A DNA stretch of 64,000 nt from Anaspis maculata. Lineage: Eukaryota; Arthropoda; Insecta; Coleoptera; Scraptiidae. Under the pieces are notes generated by a model that ran no database searches, was not told the DNA's origin, and saw only the letters and a program-made list of their open reading frames with translations. A program made the position numbers and the translations under genes. The first letter of the stretch is position 1; every line of letters begins with the position of its first letter. Of this stretch, positions 1-10,694 are shown piece by piece. The stretch covers positions 55,113,306 through 55,177,305 of the forward strand of contig OX421963.1 in the NCBI GenBank assembly GCA_949128115.1, given 5' to 3'.

Positions 1-109
1 CTTGAAAACCGATTTGAAAGCGTTCGCGACAATCAAATTTTATTTCATTTTGAAATTCAACAAAGATTTTGACAACGCCTTTAATAATACTGTTGCACTT
101 TACGCTTAC

Positions 110-240
110 CGATTTGGCATGGTCTTGCTTTTCTCAACCTGAGCCTGCTTTTCGTATTCAACGCACAAATTTAGGATTTCTTCGAGCCGTGCTTTTTCCG
201 CCTTTTCGATTTCTTGTTCCTTAATGCGATCTTGTTGCGC
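110..240 (-). CDS. PHLDB1: PHLDB1-like scaffold, exon 4 in this window (coiled-coil start)
   Basis: Internal exon of the minus-strand PHLDB-family gene. It is bounded by a pyrimidine-rich AG acceptor at 242-241 and a GTAAG donor at 109-105. It is 131 bp, enters in phase 0 and leaves in phase 2. The translation is a charged helix containing RLEEILNLCVEYEKQ, which resembles the conserved start of the PHLDB1/PHLDB2 coiled coil. Exon 3 ends in phase 0, so the two can be joined directly across 241-7491, although a small exon in between cannot be excluded. The rest of the coiled coil and the C-terminal PH domain lie outside the window. Confidence 0.85.
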
Positions 241-470
241 CTAAAAATAGAAATAGACAATAATAATATTATATTAGTTCAAATTAAACATTTCATCAAT
301 ATCAAAATACTATTATAAAGAAGACACACGACTTGATAAGATAAGAATTGATTGGTTGATCAACTTTTTCTTATTAGAGTAAAAAATTACGAAATAAATA
401 GTTCGCCGTGAGGCCGTGTCACATATCACACATCACATCAGTGGTATGGACCCATAGTATGGTTGCTATA

Positions 471-1242
471 CAGGGTGTTTCAGTGACCTTGCATAAAATT
501 TCGGGAGGTGATTCCTCTCAAAAAAATAAGTCGAAAAGTAAGAGTAACATTTTTTCACAAGAGTTCCAGCCCCACAAAGATACGAAGTGAAACAGAGTTT
601 TTAATTATTTTAAAACAAAAACCAAATAAATCTGACCAGTGAGATCGAAATAAGGGGTTAGGTTGAATTGCTAAAAAAAAGCCTACGTTCCGGTCGTATT
701 TTTGTTTGCACATTAAAATAGTCTCTTACTTTCATTTACACATTAGGTAGGTACCTACTTATGACTTTCTGACAAAATAAGAAAAAATTAAAAATCGCAT
801 GTCATGACGCACGTTCCTAGTTTTTTCACTTTTACTCGTGTACGGTGCATCCTACAAAAAAAAAATGCAGGAGGTACAAAAGTTTAGTCTTGAACAAGTC
901 TATCCATATGCGCAAACGAAAATACAAACGGATTGCAGACTTTTTTTTTCTGACAGTTCAACCTGTCCCAACCCCCTCTAACTCCGCCGCCACTGGCCAG
1001 ATTTGTTTGAAATTTTGCATGAACATTTGCAATGTTGAGAAACCTTTCTACAGAAAATTTGAAGTTCTTCATCTTGACGGTTCTTGAGCAAATAATTGAA
1101 AACTCTGTTTCACTTCGTACCTTTGCGGGGCTGTAACTCCCTTAGGAAACAATTTAGGAAAAAATGTTTCTCTTACTTTTCGACTTATTTTTCTGAGAGC
1201 AATCACCTCCCGAAGTATTATGCAAGGTCACTGAAACACCTG
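471..1242. mobile_element. Foldback MITE, CAGGGTGTTTCAG ends, TA duplication
   Basis: The first ~140 bp and last ~150 bp are inverted copies. Both include CAGGGTGTTTCAGTGACC-like ends (right end CAGGTGTTTCAG) and an inner block around cgaagtgaaacagagtttt. TA flanks both sides (469-470 and 1243-1244), as in Tc1/mariner-type insertion. No transposase is present. A third, fragmentary copy of the same end lies at 49330-49437. Confidence 0.8.
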
Positions 1243-2582
1243 TATAGTTTACCCGGGAAATATCACTAGAATTCTGAAGCCATCTGAATCCCAGATCAGT
1301 CCTTGAATTTGATTTTTGGAGAACTGATTCATAAAATCATAGAAACGTTCTTCAACAATAATGTCTGAAGGCCCAAGAAATGGAGTTGAAAAAATGTGCT
1401 CGTTCAAATAATTAAAGGTCAAAGTTTGAAATAATAATAGTGATGAAGACTTTATTCAACCTGGCGGGGTGTCAGCCGAAGTCTGTTGTTAACACGTTCA
1501 CTGCCGCGCTGGTCCCATGGGACCAGCAGGAAATTTTAACTTTTTCAGGTTCCTGGCTTGATTACGCTGCATATCGACAATGGCAGCGGTCCACCACGGC
1601 CTGAGAGGTTAAAAGTGCATGGATATTTTTTTGATTTTTTGATATTATGCGAAATGTGGCCCTAAAAAATATTTTTACACGACCGGGTGTAAAGTGAGCC
1701 TTTTTACCCTCATTTTCAGGCGTAAAGTGACTCATTTAGCCCGAGGGCGTAAAATTTTTACTTTTACGCCCTCGGGCTTTGATTTTTTAAGCGTCAAAAA
1801 ACAAATGCCTGTAATTATTATTAAATGTCACAAACTAATAAATTTGTTGAAATGCACAGCTCAGAGGCATTTGGGACACCCCCAAAGGCGGGGAAGGGTG
1901 TATGGTTTTACTTATTAAGCTTCTCGTTGAATTGTTTGCTTTGAAAATACACATATTCGAAACTCCAAAAGTGAGGTTATGTGCGTTGACGGCTCTGGCC
2001 GGATTCCTATTTCTCAGAGATCCGTGCTCAGTTTTCTTGAGGGGGCAGGCAAATACTAAATTTGAATAGCCGTTTTCGATACAAGAGCGCGATTTCAGAC
2101 CCGAAGCCGTGGTTGCCATCATAAAACGTGTAGCCGAATGAATATTTTTGTTTGTAGGTACCCGTCTGCCTGTCTCTTCACGTAGGCTGTAACTTTGCGG
2201 TAAAATCCGTGTCGTCCTTAACTGAAAGGGTTGTCTTCAGCATGAAAAACACGGACCACAAAGTAGAAGGCTTCACCACCTTGGATTTTTCAGCTAAGTA
2301 TAGGTATAGGTACCTACGTTCTCATGTATTTTTTTGGACTTCTCCGGCAGAAGATCAAGTGTGGCTCGAGAAGCCATCGCCATCGGCGGGAGGAGTGCTG
2401 CGCCGCTGCGCCTCAAAAACGAAAATTCTTGCTGGGTGCTTTTCAACAATAAAGACACTGACACTAGTGATAATTATTAAATGACAAGTAAAAACAAAAT
2501 CATAGGTGCCCATGATGTCATTGCTATCTCGATCGATCTATAATCGCTTTTTAGTTTTTCGGCTTTTATCTAGGAGGCTTTT

Positions 2583-3500
2583 ATAGACCGGAGAAGTGAT
2601 GACGTCACAACATGGCAACATGGCCGGCGGTTGACATTTTCTGGAGGCCAACGTCATCACATGAACGTGACGTTTCTATGTTTGGTTGTGTTTGGCATGA
2701 CATTTTCTGGAGGTTCACAACAAAAGTCACAAAAGTCAGTGCAAAATGGCAGTGAGCATTGCTGAAATTGCCAGCCTAAGAGACAGCCAGCGTCATACAG
2801 GCGGACTTGGTGGCAAAAAGGCCAGACATAGCCCAACAGAGAGCTGCGCAAAGCTGCACTCAGAATCACCAGTGCCTACAGAACGGTTCCGCATGATGCA
2901 GCACGAGTGCTCTTGGGTATCCCACCCTTCGTCCTGATGCTTGCGATTAGAGGAAACAAGCCTAGGAGTGCCCACCAGCAAACCAGAAAGCAAAAACAAG
3001 GCCACAGAGCAGTTCGTCGAGCAGTGGCAACGGCAGTGGAACGCCTTGGTTCAAAGTTGGATGAAAGAAATACTGGGGAGCCTCAAAAGCCTCAGCGTCA
3101 GGACAACGCGGAACACGCTCGTTTTCATTGTAACGGTCCATCAAAGCAGCGAGAAGACCTCGAAGAAAAACTGGGCAGGAGAATCGCCATCGACAATCTC
3201 GTTCATGAGATGCTCAGAGGCAAAGAGCAATGGATCGCAGTTTATAGTTAGCAGTTTTTAGTTTATAGCAATATAGTTTGATTTCCTCCACCTGATATAG
3301 CCCAAAATATGGATTATTTTTTGTTATAACCATTTCCGTTACTCACCTTCCCAAAAAGTTGACAAACACAAACAGAGAAACGTCAAGTGCATGCCACGTG
3401 CCGTGCATTCCACGGTCGTGTCACGTTTGACGTTGGCCTCCAGAAAATGTCAACCGCCGGCCATGTTGCCGTGTTGTGACGTCACACTTCTTCGGTCTAT
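2583..3500. mobile_element. Nested element with ~110-bp TIRs, carrying a LINE fragment
   Basis: The left arm starts ATAGACCGGAGAAGTG and runs to about 2697. The right arm (about 3361-3500) is its inverse and starts ATAGACCGAAGAAGTG. Both arms contain the block gacattttctggaggccaac inverted. Superfamily and target duplication are unclear. The interior carries the end of a non-LTR reverse transcriptase gene, so it looks like a capture or a retroposon insertion between TIRs. Confidence 0.7.
2838..3251 (+). pseudogene. C-terminal tail of a non-LTR (R1/jockey-like) reverse transcriptase
   Basis: One frame reads RKAALRITSAYRTVPHDAA followed by RVLLGIPPF, which matches the segment after the RT thumb in R1/jockey-type proteins (RKxALRxxSAYRTVS...AGIPPIxLL). 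The same frame ends with DNLVHEMLRGKEQW and a stop, resembling their usual C-terminus. The middle (WQRQWNAL) is in another frame, so compensating frameshifts have occurred. About 137 codons remain. No RT active site, endonuclease or poly(A) tail is present. Confidence 0.7.
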
Positions 3501-3559
3501 GGTTCAAAATCAAATTCAAAAAAAGAATGGGTCGTGTAAAAAACGTTGTATGCAGCTCA

Positions 3560-3655
3560 AGCGTAAAGCCTGTTTTAGGCCCTCTGTCTGAATGTGCCCT
3601 CGCTATGCTCGGGCACAACTTACATACGTCGGGCCTAAAACAGTCGCTTTACGCT
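3560..3655. repeat. Short hairpin, stem AGCGTAAAGCCTGTTTTAGGCCC
   Basis: The left stem 3560-3582 and right stem 3631-3655 are near-perfect inverses with a ~48-bp loop. It lies inside the piggyBac-like element and is probably a decayed small MITE. Confidence 0.65.
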
Positions 3656-4134
3656 CTTACTACATAAATAACTATTTTGTTGGGCTCATTTTTTCGTAAT
3701 TTTGCGAAAAACCAAAGTGAATTTCGAACTTCCACTTGTGTTAGGGGACTCAGTTTTCACTGCACTATACATGACATAAATGGCCTAGGAAAAATCGCAA
3801 AATTTCGATGGCAGTGAACGTGTTAATGTAAGCGCGCTAAAAACATAGTGACTTGGTGATGTCATACCACGTTGAGATCCGAGTCGAGATCAGTATTATT
3901 CGTAAGGTTACCCGCCCCGCGACCAAGAGGTCCCGCGACGCAACCCTGGATCGCCACCTTGATTTTATCGAAAATTCAAATTTTGACAGTAGACGTCACA
4001 TTTCTATTTTCACGTAAGTTTTTCGCTTCCACCATGGACGCAAGTTTTGTAAAAACGCGTGAGTGATTAGTGGTAAGAATTTTAGCTTGGCCAAAACAGG
4101 CTAATAAGCGACATAAAAATGTAAACAAGCGAAT

Positions 4135-4263
4135 GGGCCGTGTGAATAAAAAGTAGCTTTTGCTTTCACTTTGATTTTTCTAGGAGTTGCTAAGCAAATT
4201 CTTCTTAGCAACTCCTAGCTAAAGCTAGTGAAAAGCAAAAGCTACTTTTTATTCACACGGCCC
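4135..4263. mobile_element. Palindromic MITE with GGGCCGTGTGAATA ends and AAT duplication
   Basis: This 129-bp element is nearly one hairpin. It starts GGGCCGTGTGAATAAAAAG and ends with the exact inverse. AAT occurs at 4132-4134 and again at 4264-4266. A second copy of the flanking repeat, inverted at 50351-50440, reads across the same point with one AAT and no insertion, so it serves as an empty site. The 3-bp duplication suits PIF/Harbinger-type or related MITEs. Confidence 0.88.
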
Positions 4264-4779
4264 AATATGCTTCATGGGCATGAGACTCAGTAGCGCACTT
4301 CCTTCTTGAAGAATTAGTGAACGCAAGATGTTAATTAGGGTTCAACCGGTTATTATTTGAGCATGAATTTCAATATGGCGGCCAAAATAGCGTCAGAATC
4401 ATGAAATTTGGCTCAAAAATCAAAATGATCGTACCTCTACTGGCGGCTACACGAGAGCTAGTAGACTGTTTTTCCTTTTAAGTTGCGCAAGACAAAAAGG
4501 GACTTACCAACGGCCCGATGTTCCTTGGCTTCTGAGTGTTGCGTTGACGCGGTGGTGCACTAGAGGATAGGATAGAAAGGAGGCACCACGCACTACGCGC
4601 CACCAAGTTGGGGCATCACTTCTTACGACCGTGAAAACAATTAAATTACGAGTCCCATCTGACTACAACGAGCGGCGTATGCGAGCTTCGCTATCGACGC
4701 GTTTCTTCTAGCTACTGACCTTTTTTCGTTTCTCAACCCAAAACAAAAAACAATAGCCAGTGGCGCGACCATCTACTAT

Positions 4780-4978
4780 AAACAAGGGTAAGTTCCAAGT
4801 TTCATGAAAATCGTTCCACTAATAAGAGATCCCAATATGGCGGCCAAGATGGCGGCAGAATGTTGGAATTTGGCTGGAGAATAAGAATGATCATACGAAA
4901 CAAAGGTAAGTCCCAAGCTCCATGAAAATCGTGAAGTGATAAGAAATTTTAATATGGCGGCCAAGATGGCGGCAGAGC
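4780..4978. repeat. ATGGCGGCCAAGATGGCGGC-rich tandem repeat
   Basis: About 1.6 units of a ~120-bp repeat: GGTAAGTYCCAAG, then CCATGAAAATCGT or TCATGAAAATCGT, then AATATGGCGGCCAAGATGGC. The same family recurs at 63222-63740 and a relative at 6205-6890. Origin unknown. Confidence 0.7.
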
Positions 4979-5414
4979 ATCATTTGTCCAAAATCGGATG
5001 TAATATGCGATATTCAGCGGCACGAGTTGCGCTGTAGGTTCGCAAAGCTAGGGGATGGAACTCATGCGTCTGCGCGAGCTAGGAAAAGTCAAAACCTGCA
5101 GATTTTCAGCCATCGATTTAACAAAGGAAAATAGATGACAAGAAACTCTTGACTTCCATGCTAGATTATGTGGAATGATGTTGTCCATGTGCATTGCTGT
5201 CGAAAAAATGAATTCCGCGCGTAGTGTTCCGAAAAGAACGAAAAAGCCGTTTCCAGTGTATAACTGGTTGCCTAGAAGGTGATGTTTTTTGGAAACACAC
5301 ATGAAATAGAACTGTAATGTTCTTTTCGTACGGTTTTTGCAGCCAGGCACTCAACAAACTGCCCGTCATTTTTGAAAAAAAAAACAGAAAACACAAAACC
5401 TCTGATATATTATA

Positions 5415-5545
5415 CCGGGTGTTTATAAACGTTTGTGATCGCGGCAGGCTTTGGTCAGGCCAAAAGTCGCAGTGAAAGGCACGATTTGAAAGAGTGATAG
5501 GAGATTCCAAAGGCGATATGATAACAAACGTTTATAAACACCCGG
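5415..5545. mobile_element. Small foldback MITE with CCGGGTGTTTATAAACG ends
   Basis: The ends CCGGGTGTTTATAAACGTTTG are exactly inverted. TA flanks both sides (5413-5414 and 5546-5547). Total 131 bp, no coding. It resembles the CAGGGTG family in end sequence and target. Confidence 0.75.
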
Positions 5546-5920
5546 TACATATAACCCGATAAAATTTTAGTTACCATTTGTTTACATGCAGTTTCATGCC
5601 ACTGACAGACAGGACGGCAACCGTAAGGCAGAGAAGAATACCAGAAGTAGGGCGGTATTTTCAAAAACACACCAACTGATAAACACGTTACCATATTTTC
5701 GCTCATTGTGTATCTAGAACTGATCCATCATTGCTGGTCTTGAACACAATGAAAGATCAAGAAACATTTTTTATCTACAAGCGTTAAATAATACCCGTCA
5801 CTTTTAGCACGTCGTCATGGGCAACGTGAAAAAATGATGATTCTGCGCATTCCTGTCATATTTTCAATAAATTCTGACATTTACCAAACATTTCAAAGAC
5901 CATTGTAGATAAAATCCTGT

Positions 5921-6039
5921 ACGATACACGCGTTAAAAGTGTCTTATTTTGTTCGCGGGGTTGCTCTACTCGCTAATGCTCGTTTCGCAAGCGTCCCCGC
6001 TCACAAAATAATGCCTGTCACTTTTAACACTCGTATCGT
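5921..6039. repeat. Hairpin repeat ACGATAC...GTATCGT
   Basis: Imperfect palindrome with arms reading cgatacacgcgttaaaagtg and its inverse cacttttaacactcgtatcg. The inner arms (ttattttgttcgcggggt / cccgctcacaaaataa) also pair. No coding. Confidence 0.6.
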
Positions 6040-6204
6040 AAATAGCTATTGTTTCCATAGCTTATTTAAAAGTTTCATTTCCAGCCGTTTCAATAATAGA
6101 CAATGTTGAAATTACGCTTTTTACATGTGTTAGCATACGGCACTATTCTCAAATCCCCTAGCACGATTGCGCCAGCGCAGAAATGGCACTGAATTTCGCC
6201 TATT

Positions 6205-6890
6205 TGATAAAGTTCACATCGCCTGTGAATTTCACTTGAATCGGACCACTTTCAGAGAAATTCAAAATGGCGAACCAAAGATGGCGGCTAAGTGACAAAA
6301 AACTTTATATGGTTGACCGAAACTTCGAAACTTCGAACACCATGTTTAATAGTGAGAATACAAGATGGCGGCAGGGCATTAATTGTCAAAAATTCGATGT
6401 ATCCTGATGAAGTTCACATCGCCTGCAAATTTCACTCAAATCCACTTTCAGAGCAATTCAAAATGGCGGATCAAAGATGGCGGCCAAGTGACAAAAATTA
6501 TTGATCAACTTTAAATGGTGGTCACGTACGCATTCGATTGGCGTTTGCACCACATCGATATCTTATTCCGTTGAGGCATAATTCTCCTAGTTCTATCACT
6601 TCGAAACATGTTCAATAGTGAGAATACAAGATGGCGGCGGGGCATTAATTGTCGAAAATTGGATAGATCTTGATATGGTGTACATTGCCTGCAAATTTCA
6701 TTTTAATCGGATCACTTTTAGAGAAATTCAAAATGGCGGATCCAAAACGGCGGCAGAAGAACAAAAAACCACAAGTCAACTTGACATCCTGGACATATGT
6801 TCTATTGATTAGCGTTTACACCACATCGATAGGTATATTTCTTCCCTGAGGAGTTATCCCGGGTACGGACGGACGGACGGACAAAGTGAA
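6205..6890. repeat. Three-unit degenerate tandem repeat with AAATGGCGGATCAAAGATGG
   Basis: The units near 6205-6295, 6408-6500 and 6670-6765 share GTTCACATCGCCTG, then CAAATTTCA, then ATTCAAAATGGCGGATC. The last copy runs into ACGGACGGACGGACGGAC near 6863, a simple tail often seen at the end of such arthropod repeats. Spacing is about 200-260 bp. Confidence 0.65.
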
Positions 6891-7491
6891 GCTAAAAGCG
6901 CCTTTTTCCCATTTTTTTGGGAAAGTGCGCTAAAAATCACAAATCACAAAAAAAATCTGGGGGTGAATTGACAAGCAACGTGAAAATGTACAAAAGTACA
7001 GAATCACAAATTGAGAAACAGCTAAAAATCTAGCGTTATCAGCCTATGACGTTTCATTTGTGGAATTCCAATACTGCTACAGATGGAATCTTGAACCAGA
7101 AACTGTGTATTCACAACACTGATATTCTTTAATCCATCACTCCAAAACCTCATGTCTGTTTACCTGAGATTTAAGTTTAAACATTGAGGTTTTAGCCAAC
7201 ATTATCTTTACCATAATTTTGATTGCCAGAGCCTGGTTACTAACAAAATGAATCAGCGGATAAATATGCTTATCTACCTGTAAAAAGATTTCATAAACAT
7301 TTAAAATTGCACTGGCTGATTAGCACATTGTCATTAATAAATGATTTCCTCTATAACTTTTTTTTTACTTTCACAATGAGCCATTGTACTGCTAGTAAGG
7401 TAGTAAAACGCATCTTCACTTTTACGAGGTTACAGACCTGCTCATTTAATGGGCAGCGCTATTGCATAGTTAAGTTTTATAATAATAATAC

Positions 7492-8342
7492 CTTAGTTCT
7501 CTTCAGCTCCGCATCCGTTTTTCTCTGCTCTAAGCTCTCCAAACTATCAACACATCTAGGAATCTCCCCAACAGAACCGCTCCTCCTGTGGTCGAGTCGA
7601 ACACAGTTCGAGGCCGGACTCGGCGTCATACTTCTAAAAGAAGGACTCGGATTGCGGTTGTAGTTCGGCGACGGTGTCATCACTTTGTTAACGTTGATGT
7701 TTTTATTTGGGGGCGAACTCTTGTTGTTCAAATCGTTGTGGTCCAGATTCACCGAATGCTGGTTCTTCAAAATACACTCTTTCTCGTAAATAATGACGCG
7801 GTTGTTGATGTTCTTCGGCTCGTTGATGGCGACGTTCACGTACTGCGGTTGCTGATGAGGAGATTTCTTGCTACCGAATATCCGATCGGGCGATTTGACT
7901 TGGTGTTTTTCGTTGTGGTTCAGCTCGGAATAGTTGAGGGCGTTTTGGGGGAGATTCTTGGTGAAGTTTTGTATGTTCGGCGGGCACTTGCCTAGCACGT
8001 CTTTGGCTGGGGTGTTCACAGTCACCAGATTCGAAGTGAACACTTTGGGCGATATTGATTTCTTGAAGTTTTGTTGAGCTAAGTATTCGAATTTGGTGAC
8101 TTTGGTGATGACGCTGGACGGGGCGGAGTCTTCGTCGTCGCCGCTGAACGACTCGCGCGGGCTCTTCTTGGGCACTGTCGGTGGCTTTTTGGTGAATTTC
8201 GTTTCGAAGTAGGTATCGTTGGGTTCGAAGGTGATGGGCACCATTGAGATTCTGGGATTGGGCAGGACCGATTTCATAATCTTCGCTTCGGCTGGGTGGT
8301 TGAATCGCATGTAGTTCGATCTGCCAATTGTCAGCATAACAC
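7492..8342 (-). CDS. PHLDB1: PHLDB1-like scaffold, exon 3 (end of FHA and disordered region)
   Basis: The 851-bp exon begins after the acceptor TTTTTCAG (ends 8343) and ends at AACTAAG|GTATTA. Two bases complete the glycine codon left open by exon 2. It begins VMLTIGRSNYMRFNHPAEAK, which corresponds to the last strand of the PHLDB FHA domain and the conserved FNHPAEAK that follows. The remaining ~260 residues are rich in Ser, Pro, Asn and Lys with repeated MTPSP-like motifs, so they are probably disordered and phosphorylated. The end (SLESLEQRKTDAELKRTK) starts a helix leading into exon 4. Residues 108-391 of the inferred protein. The open frame continues a few codons into the intron to a stop, which is not used if splicing occurs. 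Confidence 0.92.
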
Positions 8343-8475
8343 CTGAAAAATTGTTTGCAGTTAGTAACGAATTTCGCTTAAGAAAAAAAAATGGAACGGT
8401 ATCAAAAACAACGGAACTATCGAACATGTAAACTTATGTAGTTCATTGTTGCTAAGTTTATTGACGTGAATTGAT

Positions 8476-8690
8476 TCGATTAATATTGAAAGGTAATGGC
8501 ACTTCGTCGATTTCTTAGTTCTTTCTCCGCGCTGTCCCAGAAAGCCTCCATCCCCGCGTCAACCTTCAACTTTTCCAATTCCACGGCGTGAAGTCTTCTT
8601 GTGAGCTCGTTGTGAAGTGAAACAGGCTCCGCTCTGTGATTGAAGAAATTGACGAAGTATTTGTGAAGAAATTACCTTTCAATATTAATT
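8476..8690. repeat. Inverted-repeat element ATTAATATTGAAAGGTAAT
   Basis: The 20-bp end gattaatattgaaaggtaat is inverted at 8668-8688 (attacctttcaatattaatt). The ~170-bp interior has no coding. Probable small MITE; TSD not evident. Confidence 0.5.
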
Positions 8691-8828
8691 AATGTAAACT
8701 TATTATTATGACTGAAATCTGTGTCGCTTGAACTTATTTACGTATTCTAAAAAGATCGACTACTGATGAAGATTAATTTTAAAAGAATATCAATAACCAT
8801 AGCATTTCCCACTTGCATTAGTGGGGTC

Positions 8829-9522
8829 GGTACAGTATTATACGCTGCATTTTTGAGTGATGCAATGCCCTTTGGCAGTTTTGGCACAAATATTCTTAGA
8901 ACCTGTCTAAACAATTTTGTCCATCGCCGCAAGCGAAATGTTAGTTGAGATCCTGTATACAGGGTGGAGAGGAGAAAAAAAAATTGAAAAAATTACATCT
9001 TTTAAACAGATACAGGTAGAAAATTGCAGGCAGGTTACATGACGCGCAATTTGATGGTTGTTGGGGTACATCAAAACATTTTGAAACATTGCTAACCAAT
9101 TTTGAGATATTCTGAAAAAATGAGATTTGTCAAAAAAAACATCATCTCCATTAAATCGCCTATTATATTTTTAGAGATATCTGGGTGAAATTTGGTATTT
9201 TCCTAGTAAGAGACGTCAGACATGAATAACAAATGCAGTTATTGTCTGGGCTCTGGGCCTACTATTTTCTTAAATAAGACAGTAAACTTTTTTTGGGGAG
9301 CCGCCATCTTGGTTTGTGATTATCAAGCTGATGACCGAAAAAGTGACTGACAGTCATTAGGCGAGAACCATGCCATCACTTCATCATGAAAAAGATCACC
9401 TTGGATGAACCATCATACGGTATGGACAAAATTGTTCAGACAGGTTCCAAGAACATGTGTGCCGCAGGGAATTGCATTACTCAAAAATGCAGCGTACAGG
9501 ACTTTTTCCGAACGTGCCGACT
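8829..9522. repeat. Foldback with ~100-bp arms (GTCGGTACAG... / ...GTGCCGAC)
   Basis: 8829-8926 and 9421-9522 are inverted copies sharing tttttgagtgatgcaat and aacctgtctaaacaattttg with scattered differences. The unique loop contains TATACAGGGTGG near 8952. Non-coding. Confidence 0.65.
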
Positions 9523-10081
9523 CCACTACATGCATTTTTTGCAGCGCTGTGCATCACTGAAAAAGCGCTTTTCACTTGCATACATCCGCTGCAGCGCTGT
9601 GCATCACTATTTTTGGCGATTTTGGATAAATATGTAGTAGGAAGTAGAGCACTAAATTCTGAGCAGAATATCAAATTTTAAGGAAGTCCGTATTTTCCGA
9701 GGTTTTGGTGATTTTTTCACTCTTTCCTGTACTAATGGTTGAACAAAACATGCAGTTAAGAAACTGTTCAATCATTTTGAAAAATGCAAAGCTGACAAAC
9801 TGTTCTGGTCTAAAGATCCATATTAGAACGATGCATGCCAAAACGCTGAAATGTGTTATCGAAGTAGGTACCTAGACCTACCTAACTAATTTAAATTATA
9901 CAAAATATAATTATGTGAATGTACAAAAGATAAAAAAATGAATCGTTGTTTTTATCACTTATATTAATTATGCACTTTATTACTTCTAGAAACGCACATT
10001 TGTAACATACAAGTTACTTGTCGTGAATATTGTACTTCGCACAGTTATTTATTTTTTTATTACATTCAATGATACTACTAT

Positions 10082-10410
10082 AACCCGGTCGGTAGCACGG
10101 TGAGCTCGGTCCCGCTTTCAAAGGTGAAGCTCCTGGGTTCAAATCCGCACCGGGCCAGATGGACTTTTTTCATGCGATCCTTAGTAGTGGGGCATCTGCT
10201 ATCGTCGGTGATGCCCCGGGAAAAGTGATGAAGCGGAAAAGTCATTGAAACAAAAGCAAACTAAAAACCTCCCACTGTTCCAAAAACTATTATCTACACG
10301 TTGTGTTGTCGTTCGTTGTTATCGTTATTGAAAAACTCACCGAAAAATGCCTGCTAATAACCCAATAGCTGATGCAGGGGGAAAAATAACTATAATGATA
10401 ATAATGATAA
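10082..10410 (+). mobile_element. tRNA-derived SINE
   Basis: The head is a ~73-nt tRNA-like sequence: CCCGGT and ACCGGG can pair as an acceptor stem, CGGTAGCACGG resembles a pol III A box, and GGGTTCAAATCC is a B box. The tail is (ATAATG)n-like, ending around 10410. The ~230-bp body between head and tail has no coding. It is called a SINE rather than a tRNA gene because the D and anticodon arms are poor and a repetitive tail follows. Confidence 0.75.
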
Positions 10411-10694
10411 TATAAGTTTGATGTAAGTTTGAAGTTTGATGGTATGAATTATAATGTAAATGTACCTTGCACCTATTCAACCACATTTTAAAACAGATAC
10501 CTGACCACTACTGAACAAGCTAGCTATACGAAAAGTCGTTTTTGGAACAATTTAATTCTGTGAGTCATCAGATTCACCGAGAGCTAATTTCAATATTTAC
10601 CCGAAGGTAAGTGTTCCTCTCGAATTAGATCAGGTTGAATAAACAATTTGGAAATGATAAACAAATTGCAAACTCGAAAAAAAACGCCTCTCAC

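Larger units (their letters stand above)
1493..3822. mobile_element. Non-autonomous piggyBac-like element with TTAA duplication
   Basis: TTAA at 1489-1492 is followed by CACGTTCACTGCC. The exact inverse GGCAGTGAACGTG is followed by TTAA at 3823-3826. TTAA duplication and this kind of end are typical of piggyBac. No piggyBac transposase ORF is visible. The 2.3-kb interior holds a short palindrome with the stem cgagggcgtaaaa (about 1740-1775), a nested TIR element (2583-3500) and a hairpin (3560-3655). Confidence 0.75.
241..7491 (-). other. PHLDB1-like intron 3, filled with transposons
   Basis: Large intron between exons 3 and 4. No further exon with good splice sites and PHLDB-like coding was seen. 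It holds a CAGGGTG foldback (471-1242), a TTAA-flanked piggyBac-like element (1493-3822) with a nested element, a hairpin (3560-3655), a GGGCCG MITE (4135-4263), ATGGCGGC-rich repeats (4780-4978 and 6205-6890) and two small palindromes (5415-5545, 5921-6039). Nothing recognisable was found in 3870-4100, 4340-4780, 5550-5900 or 6900-7490. ACGGACGGACGG is a short simple repeat near 6865. Confidence 0.7.
8343..10694 (-). other. PHLDB1-like intron 2
   Basis: Contains an inverted-repeat element (8476-8690), a foldback (8829-9522), a duplicated 18-mer gcagcgctgtgcatcact (near 9540 and 9590), and a tRNA-derived SINE (10082-10410). Nothing recognisable was found in 9620-10080 or 10415-10690. Confidence 0.65.

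Noticed and set aside
1740..1790. Rho-independent-type terminator (cgagggcgtaaaa hairpin)
   Set aside because: A bacterial-style terminator makes no sense in this eukaryotic context; it is a small palindrome inside the piggyBac-like element.
4034..4057. First exon with good start context ACCATGG and donor GTGAGT
   Set aside because: Only eight codons, inside an intron of another gene, with no acceptor partner or downstream coding found.
7588..7995. 135-codon open frame on the plus strand
   Set aside because: Antisense shadow of PHLDB1-like exon 3.
10082..10155. tRNA gene on the plus strand
   Set aside because: The acceptor stem pairs, but the D and anticodon arms are poor and a SINE body with an (ATAATG)n tail follows.
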